From: Axinella damicornis
Taxonomy: Eukaryota; Porifera; Demospongiae; Axinellida; Axinellidae
DNA: 64,000 nucleotides
Reading direction: 5' to 3'
Assembly (NCBI GenBank): GCA_963931865.1
Contig: OZ007510.1
Span: forward strand, 6,921,399-6,985,398
Shown: positions 20,240-35,100 of the stretch, one piece after another
Layout of the letters: each line of letters opens with the position of its first letter
Position numbering within the stretch: position 1 is the first letter of the stretch
Translations under genes and position numbers: made by a program
Notes under the pieces: model-generated
The model's database searches: none
What the model saw: the letters and a program-made list of their open reading frames with translations, nothing else
Told to the model about the DNA's origin: nothing

Positions 20240-22400
20240 AGGCTAGAAGAACACATTCAGCTCTGCAAAGTTGGCATGCAGCCTCACTAAACATCAGAAC
20301 AGTTTCCGCAGAGTTTAGCAGTGAGGACTGTTATGGATACTTGCAGGACTCATACAACCTCCCATCCTCAGTTTCAGGTCCTCCCACACTGGATTCAACG
20401 CCAATCAGCCCTACCCATCTCACTCCCCTTCAACCTCACGCCAAGTGAGAAAATAGGCACCCTCAAATTGTGTTGTGACTTTTTCACACCAGCCAGGAGA
20501 AGACAGAATCACATACGGCATTCTGAAGAATCTCCCGAGTCACAACAACTCATCACTTTCTTGCCTGGCACCCCCTTACCTTCTCCCCCTCCTCCAGTTC
20601 TACCCCACAGTCAACCAAACATCCAAATCCAAGCTATTGTCTCTCCAAGTGAAGGCCAACAAACACCTGAAGAGGCGGCTGTCACTCTCACATACACTCT
20701 ACCACCCTGGCTATTCTATTCCACCCGGAACTTCTCTAGCCCCTCTTACTGAAGTGGAACGAGAACTCCAAGATCTTTTTCCTCACTTCACTCATGTCCA
20801 GCCCTGAAACTCTTATTCAGGAACTCATCCTAAAGAATGGAGAGTGTCTTTGCCTGAGTCTATAGTTTATTCCAGTATGTGGTGACAAGGGTTAAATCTG
20901 CTTTGGAAACCTCCCAACAGATTCCGGCCAAAACCTTGAAGGATCGATTAAGCTCATTGTAGTCTGAAAGTCTCGATCCCATGAGGGTGAGCTCACCTCA
21001 CACTTGGAAGACCTAGAGGTGCAATCTATTTCGAATCCTCCTCCAAGATTTAAAAGAATAAGGCATGGTCTCCCAGCCAGATGAATGTCCTCTATTCTCC
21101 GGGCTGCATCAGACACACTCCCAACCCTAAAACCCTAAATCTAGCTCGCTGAAGAATTCAAGCTGACCCAAAAACTGCCCTCTGTGTGGCAACCCCCGCC
21201 ATACCACAGTTCATGTTTTAAACGGATGTCGACTAGCATTGAAAGTCTCCTGGAGACATGACTGCATCCTGGCCTGTATATGTAGCCTCACTCCCCTGGT
21301 GTTGGTGTATGGGACACTGGACGAATTTCCTATGTGTCCTACTTGCAGTGGAGGTGATGTTTCATACACCTATCAGGCGCAGGATAGAGCCGAATTTCCT
21401 GAAATCAGGAAATTCGGCTCTATCATGTGCCTGATAGGTGTATGAAAAGTCACCTCCACCGCAACAGGACACATAGGAAATTCAGCTTTTCGTCCAGTGG
21501 GAAAGCCTGGGAATGAGGCTAGGGAGACAGCTATACCTCAATTTGAAGTGCTCGTGGCACAAGGAAACAGTAAGTTGCTTGGAATGTTATCTCATGGCAG
21601 AACTTTTAGTGACATACAGACTAGAGGCGCATAGTATGTGTAGCCTCATTCCCAGAAGCTTCCCTCCATAAGCTTCCCTCCAGCATACCTAATAATAGGT
21701 ATGCTGGAGGGAAGCTTAGGTATTATGGAGGGAAGCTCCTGGGGCGGGGAATGAGGAAACACGTACCACAGACACCAGTTGCTACGCGCCTGACCATTAT
21801 ACTACGGTGGTACAATAGGTACAGTATAGTAACTTACCTAAAGTTACTGCCCTAGGGAATGCGAAGGTAGTTTGCCGCCTTATCAATTCAAGACACGAGC
21901 GGAGGAGTACGCCCATTGACGAGTAACTAATTTTGTCCTACGGGGATTCGCCGAGTTTCCGTATTCTGTTGTAATTCTCCGTAAATTTCCGTACATTTTC
22001 TGTAATTTTCCCGTATACTAACGTCTGTCGTACGGGTGTAGAAGGCGCATTTTCTGTCCCGGGGTACGCAAATAGCTAAAGGGGGTGTATCCTTTATTAA
22101 GTTAATGGAATAGCCCTATGCATATCACCTGACTCAAAAATGTGCAAAGGGGCGGGGCTGGTACACTTCATAACTCACCTGAGCCCCACCCACATAGCTG
22201 GATCTTGCCCCTCCCAATATAAATACAAAGTGGCAATTGCGCAAGAGGAGTCATTGACCTGAGCAGATCTCTACCTCATGATGACATGCAAACTAATCAC
22301 AAAGTGGTGTAGGACAGACCTGAGCTGCATGATGTCATGCGGCAATATTTCATATAGGACGGTGTCTACTATTGAGCTATTATAAGCCATCTACCCAGTT
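20240..22400. repeat. Conserved intergenic block, A-B spacer
   Basis: Homologous to 7600-9233, without the plus-strand Roc fragment. It carries the same partly open frames (20321-20752, 20475-20807), the hairpin 21314-21499, and an extra hairpin at 21640-21755 with GAAGCTTCCCTCC arms around AATAATAGG. The stretch 21890-22130 has no counterpart in the D-A spacer. No gene is recognised. Confidence 0.5.
21314..21499. repeat. Long near-perfect hairpin
   Basis: The arms run from CACTGGACGAATTTCC to the reverse complement GGAAATTC...GTCCAGTG, with CCTGAAATCAGG at the turn. More complete than the relative at 8633-8783. Non-coding foldback. Confidence 0.75.
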
Positions 22401-22404
22401 GGCC

Positions 22405-22507
22405 TAGCTCGTTCCCAGGCCGGCCTTCTCACCCCAGCATTTGTCACTTACAGTTCCCCCACGTTAGTACTGCAAGCAACAGGTGAGAAAGCCTGGAAAT
22501 GAGGCTA
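22405..22507. mobile_element. TAGCTCGTTCCCAGGCC MITE
   Basis: Left end TAGCTCGTTCCCAGGCCGG, right end GCCTGGAAATGAGGCTA. The equivalent insertion lies at 9234-9332. Internal arms contain CTTCTCACC/GGTGAGAA. Confidence 0.65.
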
Positions 22508-22543
22508 AGCTTGGCCCGCTAAAATTTGGCTGGAGAGAGAGAT

Positions 22544-22576
<33 letters not shown>
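22544..22576 (+). repeat. Poly-G run
   Basis: An uninterrupted run of over 30 G, next to a local duplication of the GAGGCTAAGCTTGGCCC...GGCTGGAGAGAGAGAT segment (22501-22545 and 22600-22655). The exact length is likely unreliable in assembly. Long C/G homopolymers recur at 3647, 27055, 34770, 36641, 40537 and 62641. Confidence 0.85.
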
Positions 22577-22578
<2 letters not shown>

Positions 22579-22911
22579 AACTCAAGAGGCTCAAATGAGG
22601 CTAAGCTTGGCCCACTAAATATAGTAGGTATGATTTGGCTGGAGAGAGAGATAGAGGGGTGAGGGCAAACTCAAGAGCAAGGGTAGTCACTGACACTCAG
22701 AGCAGTAACACAGACACCGGGTGGTTCTGCAGGTGGTTCTGTAGGAATAATTTATTAATACTGCCTGACTGCATCACATACATACCTCTCCTGTCATGCA
22801 GTGGATGACTTGAGTGTGGCTTGCAAAAAAAATATTATATGCACAATACAATCCCACAAAGCAATCCAAAACGCATAATACTTTGCTAGCATAAAGGGAA
22901 TCATTTCTACT

Positions 22912-23192
22912 TTACAAAATTTTATCTTTCTTAATCTTATCAGCAATGTCATTTTGTCGAACCCTCTGATGTCTCAGGGCCTCCACCATTCTCTGCCATG
23001 TTGGCGCTCCCCTTGTCTTCACCTGATCGACCTTCTGAAGCCACGCTGTTATCACATCATCACAGAAAGTTTTTGAGTCCATCAGCCCATCCACCCGGTG
23101 CTTGCTGAGCCCCAGGACAAGGCCTAGGTTGTAGATGTCTATCTTATTCAGTTCAATCAGGTAGTCTGAGATGTCAAGCAAGTCGTCTTCAC
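22912..23192 (-). CDS. Gene B exon 8: Death domain and stop
   Basis: Nearly identical to gene A exon 8 (LSKHRVDG in place of LSKRRVDG). Joined through linker exon 23399-23342 in phase 1. Confidence 0.85.
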
Positions 23193-26100
23193 CTACAAAC
23201 GAAATGAATGGAATGTACGCCCTAAATGAGACGCCACTAACCATAGCAGAATTTTGAACATGCATAGCCACAGCATAATGCTCATACTATATACTGCTGT
23301 GTGGAGTGGTCTGCATTCTAATCTACCACTCAATCTCTTACCAAGGTAACTTTCCTCTTCACCACTTCCTTTTCCTTTTCCACTGGCACCTACTGGCAGC
23401 TGCAAGCAACACAAACAGGAACAACTCAGTCAATAACACCCACTCGACTTATTCCAATAATCATTCAATTCATGCTGAACCTACATATCAGCAAATTTCA
23501 ATCACTCACCGGGTGTCCAAACCAGACGCGACTGATGGCAGGGAGATCACACGGTTCTTTACTTTGCATGCATTTTATAACACATGGATCCTGATCGAGA
23601 CATACAGCTACGTGTTCCTTTTTGTCGGAGCAAGACTGGCGAGTGCAGTAGAATCCAAAGTTGAATGAAGAATCACAGTTGTAATGAAGACACTTGCTAA
23701 CTGCAACTATGCCTTGTTCAATACAGCGTCGGATTGAGTTACACACTTCATGAGGGGAGGTCTGAAGCTTATCAGCTGAGGCTTGAGTGGTGGTGGCATG
23801 TGCCGAAATCTCTAGGTGAGTGGCATGTGTGGTGATTGAGATGAGAAGGAACTCTCGCCCAACATGAAATTTCACTCGATTGCTTGATACTTCGTCTTCT
23901 CGGATGCGCCAGGTCATCACTGTTCCACCGTTATTGAGCTTTGAAATCAGGTGGACTGTGAGGGCACTGAAAACACCTTTGGGACAGTAGCCACATTGGA
24001 AAGTGACCAAGAGGGGTGGGATACCGCAACGATCCCCATCGCCAGTGCTTGCACTGATTGCTGCATGGCTGAGCACACATGGCATGAAATACCGTGTAAC
24101 ATTTCCACCTGCATCTCGAATTGGAGCGATGATGTGCAGGTGCTCCAAGAGCTTCACAAGCTTTAGACTGGTTAGATGCTCGGTTGACACTGCAGATGTT
24201 TTTGTAAGTGACTCAATTGTGCTCAGTGAGAACATTCCTAGCTTTCTGAACTGCTTGGCAGCATAGGGACCAGCCTGCTTGAAGATGAAAGTGCTCGAAA
24301 TAAGCTCGGTGATGTTTCCATAGATCAACTGCGGCTCTAGGATGACCAAATCAGACAATTCCTTGACATTTTCAAAGTAGCGGAGGATACCTACCTTGGT
24401 GTGGAGGAACCACAGAGCTTCATTCAGCTCGTCACGTGTATCAATGCCACACTCACTAGCGATTGACAGGCACTGTTCGTAGCTGATTACAGGAATGTTT
24501 AGACTCCTGAGGGCTAAGCTGAGGACTAGCCAGGGAAGGGGGACCTCAATGTGAAAGGATGGGTGACGTGCAATGCGCTCAACTATGCTCCGAATCTTCT
24601 GTGCATCCATCCCGTCAGACGAGACATTATTGACTGTGACCACTGGCTCATCTTCAGATGCAAACTCAAGCATATTTCGGCGGTAGTACTCCGTCTGCTC
24701 AAGGGTGTATTTCAACTCTTGCTGTATCGCTTTGATCTGACCTTCGCTTGCTAGGTCTTCATGGGTTCCAACTAGAACCACTTTAGGCTCTACTGCCACC
24801 ACCTTGGTGCTGGTGTAGGAGGCATAGCTGCATGTGGATGCAATGCTGGCCAACGACTGAAGGAGAGTTTCCTTCACAGTAAAGCTCGACTCATAGGGCA
24901 GCGTCTCCTGGGTGAGAGATCGCACAAACGTCACTCGGTACTTCTGGTTGAGGTCGTCGGTAAGCTTGAAGACCAGGAAGAACAAGGAAGGCCCAGATAT
25001 GAGAGCTGGGAGAACCTCTTGAAACTCTGGCTGCCCCCCCGTGTCTGTGAAGTAAATGGTGAGCGAATCAGAGAGAAATGCTTCTACTTCACCCCACTTT
25101 TGATTCTTGAGAGCCTCTTTGAAGATGTCGAGAGGAGGTTTGAACCCAGGGACAAAGGCCGATGAAGTAGACACACCACCACGTTTCCCGAATCGAAAGA
25201 ATGGCTGTAGCCTAGAATGTGCTGCTTTATCTGACTGGGATTCATTCTCAGGAGATAGGGAGGCGGAGGCGCTGGAGGTTTCTTTGCCATCGTACTTTGT
25301 GGTATTCTCTGAGGCTGGTGGCTCGGGAAGCATTTTACCACCAATGTGGGACTTTGTGACAGCTTTCAGCAAGCCTATTGCTTCTACATCGTATGTAATC
25401 ACTTCCCACACCAGGCCTGGTTGGAGAGCCTTGGCAACTACCATTGTCATCTTCTTCACAGTGACCTGTATGATCTTTTCAGCAACGCCAGTGCTTGCGG
25501 AAATGAGAGTACCATCACGCACTTGAACTGCTTGTGATTCATCGGAGGTATCGGGAAGGTCGGGAGCAACAGAAGGCTGCTGTCCTGTAAGACGTGCAAG
25601 GAGGGTTGATTTTCCAACACGTGGATGCCCACTCATTATACACTGAAGTATGTTCAACAAGAGTTTCCCCTTCTCCTGGATAATTCTGTCGCAGACCGTG
25701 AGATGGCGCATTTCCTCCGCTGAAAAAAATGTGTGCAGAATCATCTTTTAAAGTGACAGTAGAAAGTTACTGGAATGTAGCTAGAGAGACAGAATCTGAT
25801 AAAAGTAGTTCTGTTTAGAGCACATTGGGTTTTCTCCTTCCCAGGATTATCACTCACACAATAAAATGTAGGTCCCTTTTGTACTGTGAGCCGGTAGCCT
25901 GCAATGAGGCTAGTATACACACTGCACTGCCGGACTGTCCTAGCTGGAGTATGGGTCTCTAATCGCTGTGACTAGAATATGGACTGGAACAATGGCACCA
26001 TTTCACACTGTGTGTGCTCTAGCTTCTTTCGTCCATCATCCCAGAATATATCAGGAACAAAGACAGCTTTTGTCCATGACCAATTTTCCATGCATGTTCA

Positions 26101-29100
26101 GCTGATGGCACTATACATGACACAATTGGCAGTCACCAAGAACACTCCTGACAGATGCCGAAAGTCATCAACATTGCAACACAAAAGCATGCTCATAAAC
26201 TTAAACGAGCATCAGCAGTGAACTCACTTCCATGTAGCCTATTGTCTATTCAGACTCAATCCCCCATGCCGTATCCAACTACTTAGTTTCGTGTTTTTCT
26301 GTTCTTTATTGACTCCAATACTTTCCATGTAAACAATCGGCAGCTTAGAGTGTAAAGCATATACTGCCATTCAAATTCAACACAGGAGTGGCACCACAGA
26401 GCAACTATCAAAGGTATTGACTACACTAGCACAAGCATAGTACGCTACAGTACAAAGAGTAGCTACAGCTACCGTAGAGTACATATCAAGCACTCATGGT
26501 TTGGGGACATTAGAACGCAGCTGAACAGGGGGTGGGTGCTAGATAGGTACTCAGACTGATTAGGCATGTAGTATTTGCCCAGCACTGTATAAATAACAAG
26601 TGCTGCAGTAAGTCAATGACCGGCTATGAATATTTTCACGTAAGGCAGAGAAAGCACACCATAGTTCACACTTCACTGTAAATCGGCCTTTTCGAATGTA
26701 CAACCTTACCCAAAGGTTAGGCTAAGTTACATTGAAATGCTGCTGAAGATATTTTTTGTGATGGGTGGGCCCTTACTACAAAGAGGGGGGTGGGCGCTTG
26801 ATACGTACTATACGGTATCATCCGGAGAGACACACTGGCAGACTATACTCCGCTCATTCTTTTACATCGCCATTGTCTTTCTCCGTACACCATACAGTTA
26901 TTTCCGCACATTCTCCACACCAATTAAAGAACTTTCAAAATCAAGCTCTCGGGTATTGCCAACCAGGGGTTGAAAAATGAGTCTTGAATGCTGGAAATGG
27001 AGGCCCTACAAGGTGAGATGGCTCGTTTTTAAGTCTATTTATGCCACAAAAATGCCCCCCCCCCCCCCCCCCCCCCCTCCCCCATGGTGCCAATGAAGGC
27101 TTTCTATAGCTGAGCCCAGACACGGCCATGCACTTTGCACTCTTCAGGTGCACCCACCCACCTCCCTCTGTCCCACCCTTTCTGCTCATGCAGGACATTG
27201 CTGGATGCGACATAACGAAGCTGAGAGTTTCATGACGTCATATGAAGTCACTGGTCTGGAAAGGGTTACTGTGTGTAAACGTATATCAACTACGTACACC
27301 TACCAGTCAAAGACTGAGTGAGATGTGGGTGTGAAGCTGAGCTCACTACATGTACATTGTTGCTGGTACTCACCAAGTGTAAGCTGGACATGTCTGGGTA
27401 GAGCATCCTTGTTTTCCCGGGGCTGTCCCAGCTGGCTGCTGGGGATGACATCTGTCACCACACACTCACCAGGGGTACCAGTACACTCTGAGGGAGGGGA
27501 ACAAATACCGTATGTACTGTCATACTACCAGTCATGACAGCTAACTACTCTCTGGTATAAAATAACAAGAGGTTGCACAGGTCAAACAGGCCTTGATGAA
27601 TGCAGTGTTAAAGGTCGTTGTATGAAAAGAAATGTGTACATTGTGGAGACTCCACTTTTCGTTTACAATCTGATTGTTTTCTCAGACTTTGTTTCTTCGT
27701 CTTCTTTCTAGCTGTGATTCTGCACTCTCTCACTTTCAGCAAATGCTTTCTAATTCTAAGGAGCATAGCTATGTATTCACTCGCTAATAGTCCTTTTGAA
27801 CTCGTACACTTTTCATGTACATGTAGCAAGTATGAAAAATTGAAATTTGAGGTGCGGTTTTGATAATTTGGACAGAGAGCGAAAACTTTGCTTTTCACGC
27901 CTCTTGAGTCTTTTCACACCTCTTTGTGCATGTACAACGTTTGTGAGTTATATACGAGTAATTTGTATTTTCAACTTATACATTACAATAAAAGGCTGCA
28001 AGTGTTAATTTTTCATCCAAACTGCTAATTTTGTGTCCACTTACATACTGACTGACACACCAATCACTCTACCCCTTTCTGTGCAGGCACGCACACGGGT
28101 ATTTACACCATGGACCTCCTGAAGATTGTAGTCCACCACATGTTAGATTAATTCAGTTCTGATTCCTACTCATGCTGTACTTGTGCTATCCCAAGTACCC
28201 TTGTGGTCTGTGGTACTGTATTGCACATTCAGCTGTATGTATTGTGCTATACATGTACATCATGTTACCTAGCAACCCAAATTTGTCATGTTGATGAAAT
28301 TGTCATTGCCTACATCTGTGGGTCCACAGAACACACAGTGGCCATGCTGTAACTATACTAAACCTGTGGAGTACTACCTCACTGTGAACTACATCCAGCA
28401 CGATGGACTGTAACACAGTGTAGCTGAACTATACTCTTGAAGCAGTTCGGTACCAATATGCTCTCAGGGATAGCTCTTGGATGCCGCCATGCCAGCTACA
28501 CACACGTCTGGAAATGTACCATCATCTCCGCCCCAATTGCAACATTTTGTGTCATACAGAATCAGTTGGTGGATGTATGTTACTGGTGAAGCACTACTAA
28601 ATACTTTGATAGGGATATGCCAAGATAACTATCAAACTGTCAACTACAGTCAGCTTTTCTTGTATGCTGTTGATGACTGTGGTTAGAGCGAGAAACCAAT
28701 GTTGCTGGCATACATCATGATGGTAACGTGTACGCAGTGAAGGACTTATGAGCTCATACTGTGTACTCCATTGGTTAAGTAGTTTAGATACCACTTTGCC
28801 GTGCATTACGGGCTTTAGTACACTCGGGCAATCTAGTTAACTGTCTCGGGCGGATAATGCACTCGCCTTCGGCTCGTGCATTATCTCGCCCTCGACCGTT
28901 AACTAGATTGCCCTCGCGCACTAAAACCTGTAATGCACGGCAAAGTGGTATATAAATATTACTAAATTTTGAGTAGGAAACAGAACAGAGTTAATCTGAC
29001 GTGGTGGTCTACATGCGGTAGTAGTACATCCACAGTGTAAATACCCTTCTACTTGTGTGACCCCAGGTCTAGGCTATCAGCTGCTTCTTATGAAACCTAC

Positions 29101-32100
29101 AGCACACATAATGATGCACACAGTTATGTTTTGTTACTTAGCAACCAAATGAAATATCCATGACAACATCATCAAGTCATACAGCTGTGAGCCCATACCA
29201 CCATAGATATAAGACACAATACTCATTGCCATGCCTACACAATAACTGCCACGCCCACGCTATAACTGCCACAACAAATGGCATGGCAATGGTGAAAATT
29301 CAGAGGATGTACTAGTCAGATGTTCTTACTCAATTTCATCCAAACACTGCGTAACGGATACGTGTAATGATTAATGCGTAACGCGTACGCGTAATGCGTA
29401 TACGCACTGCGTATGGCATGTGGTGTAACACGTATGGCATCGATCCATGCAGCTCCGCACTTGACTATGAATCTCATTACAACGTACGCTGCCACCACAC
29501 GCAGTGTGTATGAATAACGTTATGCAAATGCGTACACGTTGCACAACGTTTGAAAGGAACTGAAATCTACAGTACCTCCATACCACTAGGAACCTGCATA
29601 GAGGGGAACAAGGCAAGCTTGGTATCCCTGTCAAGATCCATGCAGCCTCCACCACCAGCCATGGCTACACCTTTGATATGTCTATGCTATAGCCAATTAT
29701 ATGACATCTACCTTCATCATTACATATACCGTACTCTCGCGAGAGAGCGCCCACCCCCCACTTTCAGCTCAATTTCCTGTACAGGGTCAAAGTTTACTCG
29801 AATGTGCGCCCACCCTTGCACTAGCCTTGTGCCTCGTTAAATATAGTGTGATGTGGTGCACTCCACTCACCTAGTTCCACAATGGTGGTCTCTGCCAGTG
29901 GGTGCCATGTGTCTGGATCATCATCCTCAGGCACTTCATCCAGCCCTCCGAAGTGGATGAGCCTCTTGTGTGTGGAGTCACAGTGGATTATGGTGCTCGT
30001 ATGGTAGCATCGACCACTGAGAGTATCAGGTAGCATGACCTGCAGAATAGACAAGTATTACGATTCCATTTAGAGCATAAGAAGGTTATGCAGGTGCATT
30101 TGTTCTACATTTACTGAGTGGTACACTACATGTACATGCATATACTAGTGGAATGCAGGACATTGGAGGGCGAGCCTGAGCGAAGTGCATATGCATGCGC
30201 GTGCAGGACTTGCAAGGAGCAGTTACATTCACATGATTGTCATCAGAATGTGACCGGGCAATGAGCACAGAAATTATGGCACTCTTGAAACATACACTCG
30301 TGCACATCACAGCAACTGCGAGTCAGGTTAGCGTTTATAGCTAGCTAGCTGAAGCAGTCTAGCAGCAACGTCACCGGCCATGGCGGTACATGTAGGTCCA
30401 CGTGCTGTCTCCGTCTTTGTCAGCGTCGCCGAGGAGGAAGAATGTTCACGGTGCTCTAGCCAATGTCCATGAGTGGTCTCCGTCTTTGTTGTTGCTATCG
30501 TTCATCGAACAGGTAGCTAGACGGTTTGTCGAGTTCATTGAATTTGAATATTATTGTGAACGTGCAAGTGAAATTCACTGATTTCATATTTACGGTAACT
30601 GCAAGATCATAAACCAACCAAACAACACACATACACATACACAGCACAATGAAGTCACGCTAGTGTGGGGCTCGCTCAGGCTCGCCCCAATTATGTGTAT
30701 ACACTATATAAACTGCTCTGTCTTCAGTTTTGTAACATTAATTTTTGTTACTTCTGTGTCGGACTGCGTCCCCTTGCAGACTCACTTGTGCAGTGCGAGA
30801 CAATTCAAGCAAAGACTAGACCATACTGAGGTTACCATGACTACAGGATAGTGAGGGTCTAGACATAGCATGATGGGATATACTCATTAGGTAATAAAAT
30901 AAGGCACTATAATTAAATTCTACCAGAAATCAAGATTGACTTGTGCCATGAGCATGCATGCACATGACAACCACATAGACCACTTACACAACATGCAATT
31001 GCTAACAGCCAAGAAAGGGAACTTGTGGCAGTTAACCACAAACACAACATGAGGCTGCTACAAGTGACCCACATACATGTAGCAGGTCTATTCAAACTGG
31101 TTCAGCATCAAAATGGTCTTGGCTGGCAGTCCATTACTTGGCAAAGTATTGTGCAACATGTTCCAGTAAGTACTTTTTTCCTCTCTAAATGGCCAGTTAA
31201 GGTAGTAAACATGGGTACCGCGATCTCCGAAACCAAGTTGATGGATAAATGGGCAGCATCAAAGCGTACACAAGTTTCAGCAATACTTTGCATCAAACTG
31301 CTCCCTCTGCTTGAAAATGCCCTAAAACTCAATTTTAAGGTAGTAAACATGGGTACCGCGATCTCCGAAACCAAGTTGATGGATAAATGGGCAGCATCAA
31401 AGCGTACACAAGTTTCAGCAATACTTTGCATCAAACTGCTCCCTCTGCTTGAAAATGCCCTAAAACTCAATTTTAAGGCCCTCTACGAAACTGAAAATTT
31501 GGACCCTCTCCAAGGCCCCACCCACACTCTGACCCCATCATCAATACACACACAAAACAGGCCCCAAAACTACGGATGGATTTACCACCTGCTCTCCTCA
31601 CTTGCAGGCTACAGCCCAAAACTCACTGCCACCCTCAAAAACAGAGGTTTGGCTACCCTAGGCTTTCAAAAAAAATTCCACGCACACCAACTAAAACCGA
31701 CTCAAGCCAAGGCCAGTTTCCGAAAGGTCAACCTACCCCCTGCAAAACTAGGGATGCTTTTCCACGCTCACCTCTCGGTTACAGAGTTTTGGCCACGCAT
31801 CTACTCCCTCTCACCAGCCCAGTCCAGCTACCAAACCAGCCAAATTCGCCCTAACACAAAAATGGGCGGGGCCTGTAATGCCGAAAGGTCAACTCTCTAG
31901 AGTACCTTGGCCAGGGAGCTGTCGGAGGCTGTTCACTTTCCAGGCTGTTCTTCGGCCTCTTCAGCAGACCCACAAACATTCCTGCTCACTCCACCTAGCT
32001 ATTCACACTCAGATAGCCCATCGCTACATTCAATAAGCCAGAATAGCTCTTTACTTAAAAAAAAAAAGAAAAAAAAAAAAAAAAAGAGTGTTCAAACAAA

Positions 32101-35100
32101 TCTTCAAGGTACCGCACGGCCACATCAGAGTACCGATTTGAAACTCGAAAGGGCCGCTAGCCGCATCAAAGAGAGAAGCCCCCCTTGTTTATTCCGGTTG
32201 CCGCCATGGGAAAACGTAAACAGATGAATAACTCTAAATAACCATATGCGAGTGACGTCATCTCATTAATTATTCATGAGTAAAATTGCGCGATTTCGCC
32301 GATGCCGTGCTTCCTACCTTAAGTTGACAGAGCTAGTATGCTACATATGCCATATTGGACCGTGTGTGAGCAGTTCATAGCAAGTAGTGAGCACAGGAGG
32401 AAATGTGGTCAGCCTGAACAGACAATACCGTAGCTGCGTGTTATTAAGCGCAGCTCACATATTTGCTGCTAGGCGCAGGTTTGACTCTTGTTCCAGCTAA
32501 GTGCTGAAGTCCTCTTCTAGAAACTCGGTCATTTTTTTGAGTTGAAAAAGCTACAATTTGAAATGAAGCGCACTTCCCTATTCGAGGAATCAGTCTGTCC
32601 TGTCCTGTACCTACATCCAACTTCATGGTGCTAGTGCCTTATTGGAGCCAAGCAGTTCACTGTCAGCAATCGGACTCAGAATGTAGCGGACACAGGAGGA
32701 AATAAGGCCAGCCTGTACAGACATGCTTTATTGGCCTCACACAAATGGCCTGAAATAGAGCTGCAATATGGACACTCAGTATCGACATCACCTGATCTTC
32801 AAATATTGCAGGTGGCATTACCATACTCGAAACAGTGCCCATGGGCAGTGCACCTTACATGCTCACTGAACAGGGGGATGGGCGCTCTTTTGAGTGTTTC
32901 CACATTCAACCCCAAAAGAGTGCCCACCTTCATTTATGTACATGTACGCAGCAGCAAGCGCGCATGCATCAGAGCTCTCCCAGCACAGTTACATCGGTAG
33001 CACTGTCATCTTGTTCTTCATGATGACATGCTCACCATGTCGTCTTCACTGCCATCAAGCGCTCGATGAGGTCTTGCGTGAGCAGTCGAGGTAGTCGTCT
33101 TCACGGGCAAGCCAACACACATAGATATAAGACACGGATACACCGACTCATGGAGATTTTCTGCAAGCAAAGTTTCTTACCTCAGATACGTAGTGCTTCT
33201 CAAACCTTCACGAACGCACTTAGTCTCGTTCCCAGACCCTGAGTCTCGTTCCCAGACCCTTAGTGGGGTCTGGGAACAAGACTAGAATGTTTTGTCTCAC
33301 ACTAGGTAGTGCTTGGGTGGGTGGTCCTTCAAGTAAACTTTGACTCTATACAGGAAATTGAGCCAAAAATGGGGGGGTGGGTGCTCATTCGAGGGTGGGT
33401 GAGTACAGTACATTATCTTCTAGTGCCTAATGCACCAGAGAACAGTAGTTGATTTGGAGCTAAACTAGCCACATACTGTGATGTTTGGTACACTGCTCTG
33501 AAACCTTGCTGCCCAGCTTAGTCTCAGAAACGAGTGTCTTTACAGTGTCAACCAGCATGGGGTGGACAGCCACACAAATACTGTTGTAATTGCTACTCAT
33601 GACTGTATACATGTACACTGTATGCCAGTTATGCACTTCTTTGTAGTTACTGCAGAATGATGTGCTGGATACACTCTCACCTTCCTCCAATGCTGTGCAT
33701 TCACTCCAAACAGCCACCAGTCATTCAAGATCACACCATCACCTTGACCCCACATCACCATCAGTGTTGGGTTGGATGGGTTGCTGTCACTGTCATAGAG
33801 GCTGACAGCAGAATGGCCCTCTTGACTCACAGGCCAGGGCTGGCCAGGACCCCCATTAGCCACCACCCTACTCCACCCCTGCATAAATGAAAGAGCACAT
33901 TCCACAATGACAATAAAACACAGCTGTACACTACAATACAGTCACTTAGTCTACAATACACACAATGTACATACACACAATGGGCATATACGCACAATGG
34001 GCATATACACTGACACACGAACATCACTGTGAAGTACATGCTGGAGAGCTGCTATACAATATAGCACAACACGAGCAGGAGAATTGGTTAGGGCAAACCA
34101 GTGGGTGAAAACAATCACAAAGAACATTAACCACAAAATCTATAGTTACTGTATATGCACTGCAGTCTGCAAGCTTTGCTACTAGCTACGTAGGCCTGTA
34201 GTGGAAAATCAGGGAAGAGGGTGTGGTCACTTTCAAGTACTATCCCCATGGGTGTGGGCTGAGTCAACTGTCTGGATGTGAGAGTTAACACCAATCAATT
34301 CCTAACACATGGGTATTACACAGCATTACACGGAGAGATAGCCTCCAACCCAGGTGTGTTAGAGGTTCACACAGAGATCCCACAGTTTTGGACCACCTTC
34401 AGGTCATGTCAGCTGAAGACCCCAATAATGGAGGTTAACCAAAAGGTTAAACGGAATTAATGGTGGAATGTATATGTAAGTGTGGGCAAGGATCATACAT
34501 TGGGCCAGTGTTGGAATATGCAGCACTCATGGCAGTGCATGTGCATTGCTCTAATTAGCGCATGTCAGTGTGACTGCCTACAACCATTTCAAGCATTCAT
34601 TTGCGTCTGATATGTCCGTTCACATCACACTCCATGGTTACCGAACATCCAACTCGGGATGAAAACTCCACCCTCAATTGCCTTTGTTCACCCCAGAACA
34701 GCAGCTGTGGAGGTAGGCTAACATCACTAAAGGGTGCGTCCCCACCTTGGCTATGTCTTGGAGTGCTGCCCCCCCCCCCCCCCCCCCCCCCCATGGGAGA
34801 GCTAGCAGCCTCCACCACACTGCTGGTTCCCTTTTGTGCTTTTGTGCTACCCCTCTTCCCACTATCACATCAGACCAACCTCTTCTATACGATTGCAAAC
34901 CCCTTCCAGCAGACATTCTCACAGATGGCAACATGGAGCTGAAGGATGGGGTTATCGTACTGGAAGAGAGAGTGTAAGGGGTTACCGTACTGGAAGAGAG
35001 AGTGTAAGGGGTTATTGAGGTGTTGGGGCCCACCAGGCTTGAGAGGAGGTGAGGTGCTGAGACGCCAGCTATGGAGGCAGCAGAGTCCAGGCAGAAGGTT

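Noticed and set aside
29371..29655. Cys-rich minus-strand frame in gene B intron 4
   Set aside because: Consists of short CGTATACGC/TGCGTAACG repeats; no splice-compatible borders or domain.
31108..31470. Minus-strand frame over the 138-bp repeat
   Set aside because: Openness follows from the repeat unit itself; no domain on this strand.
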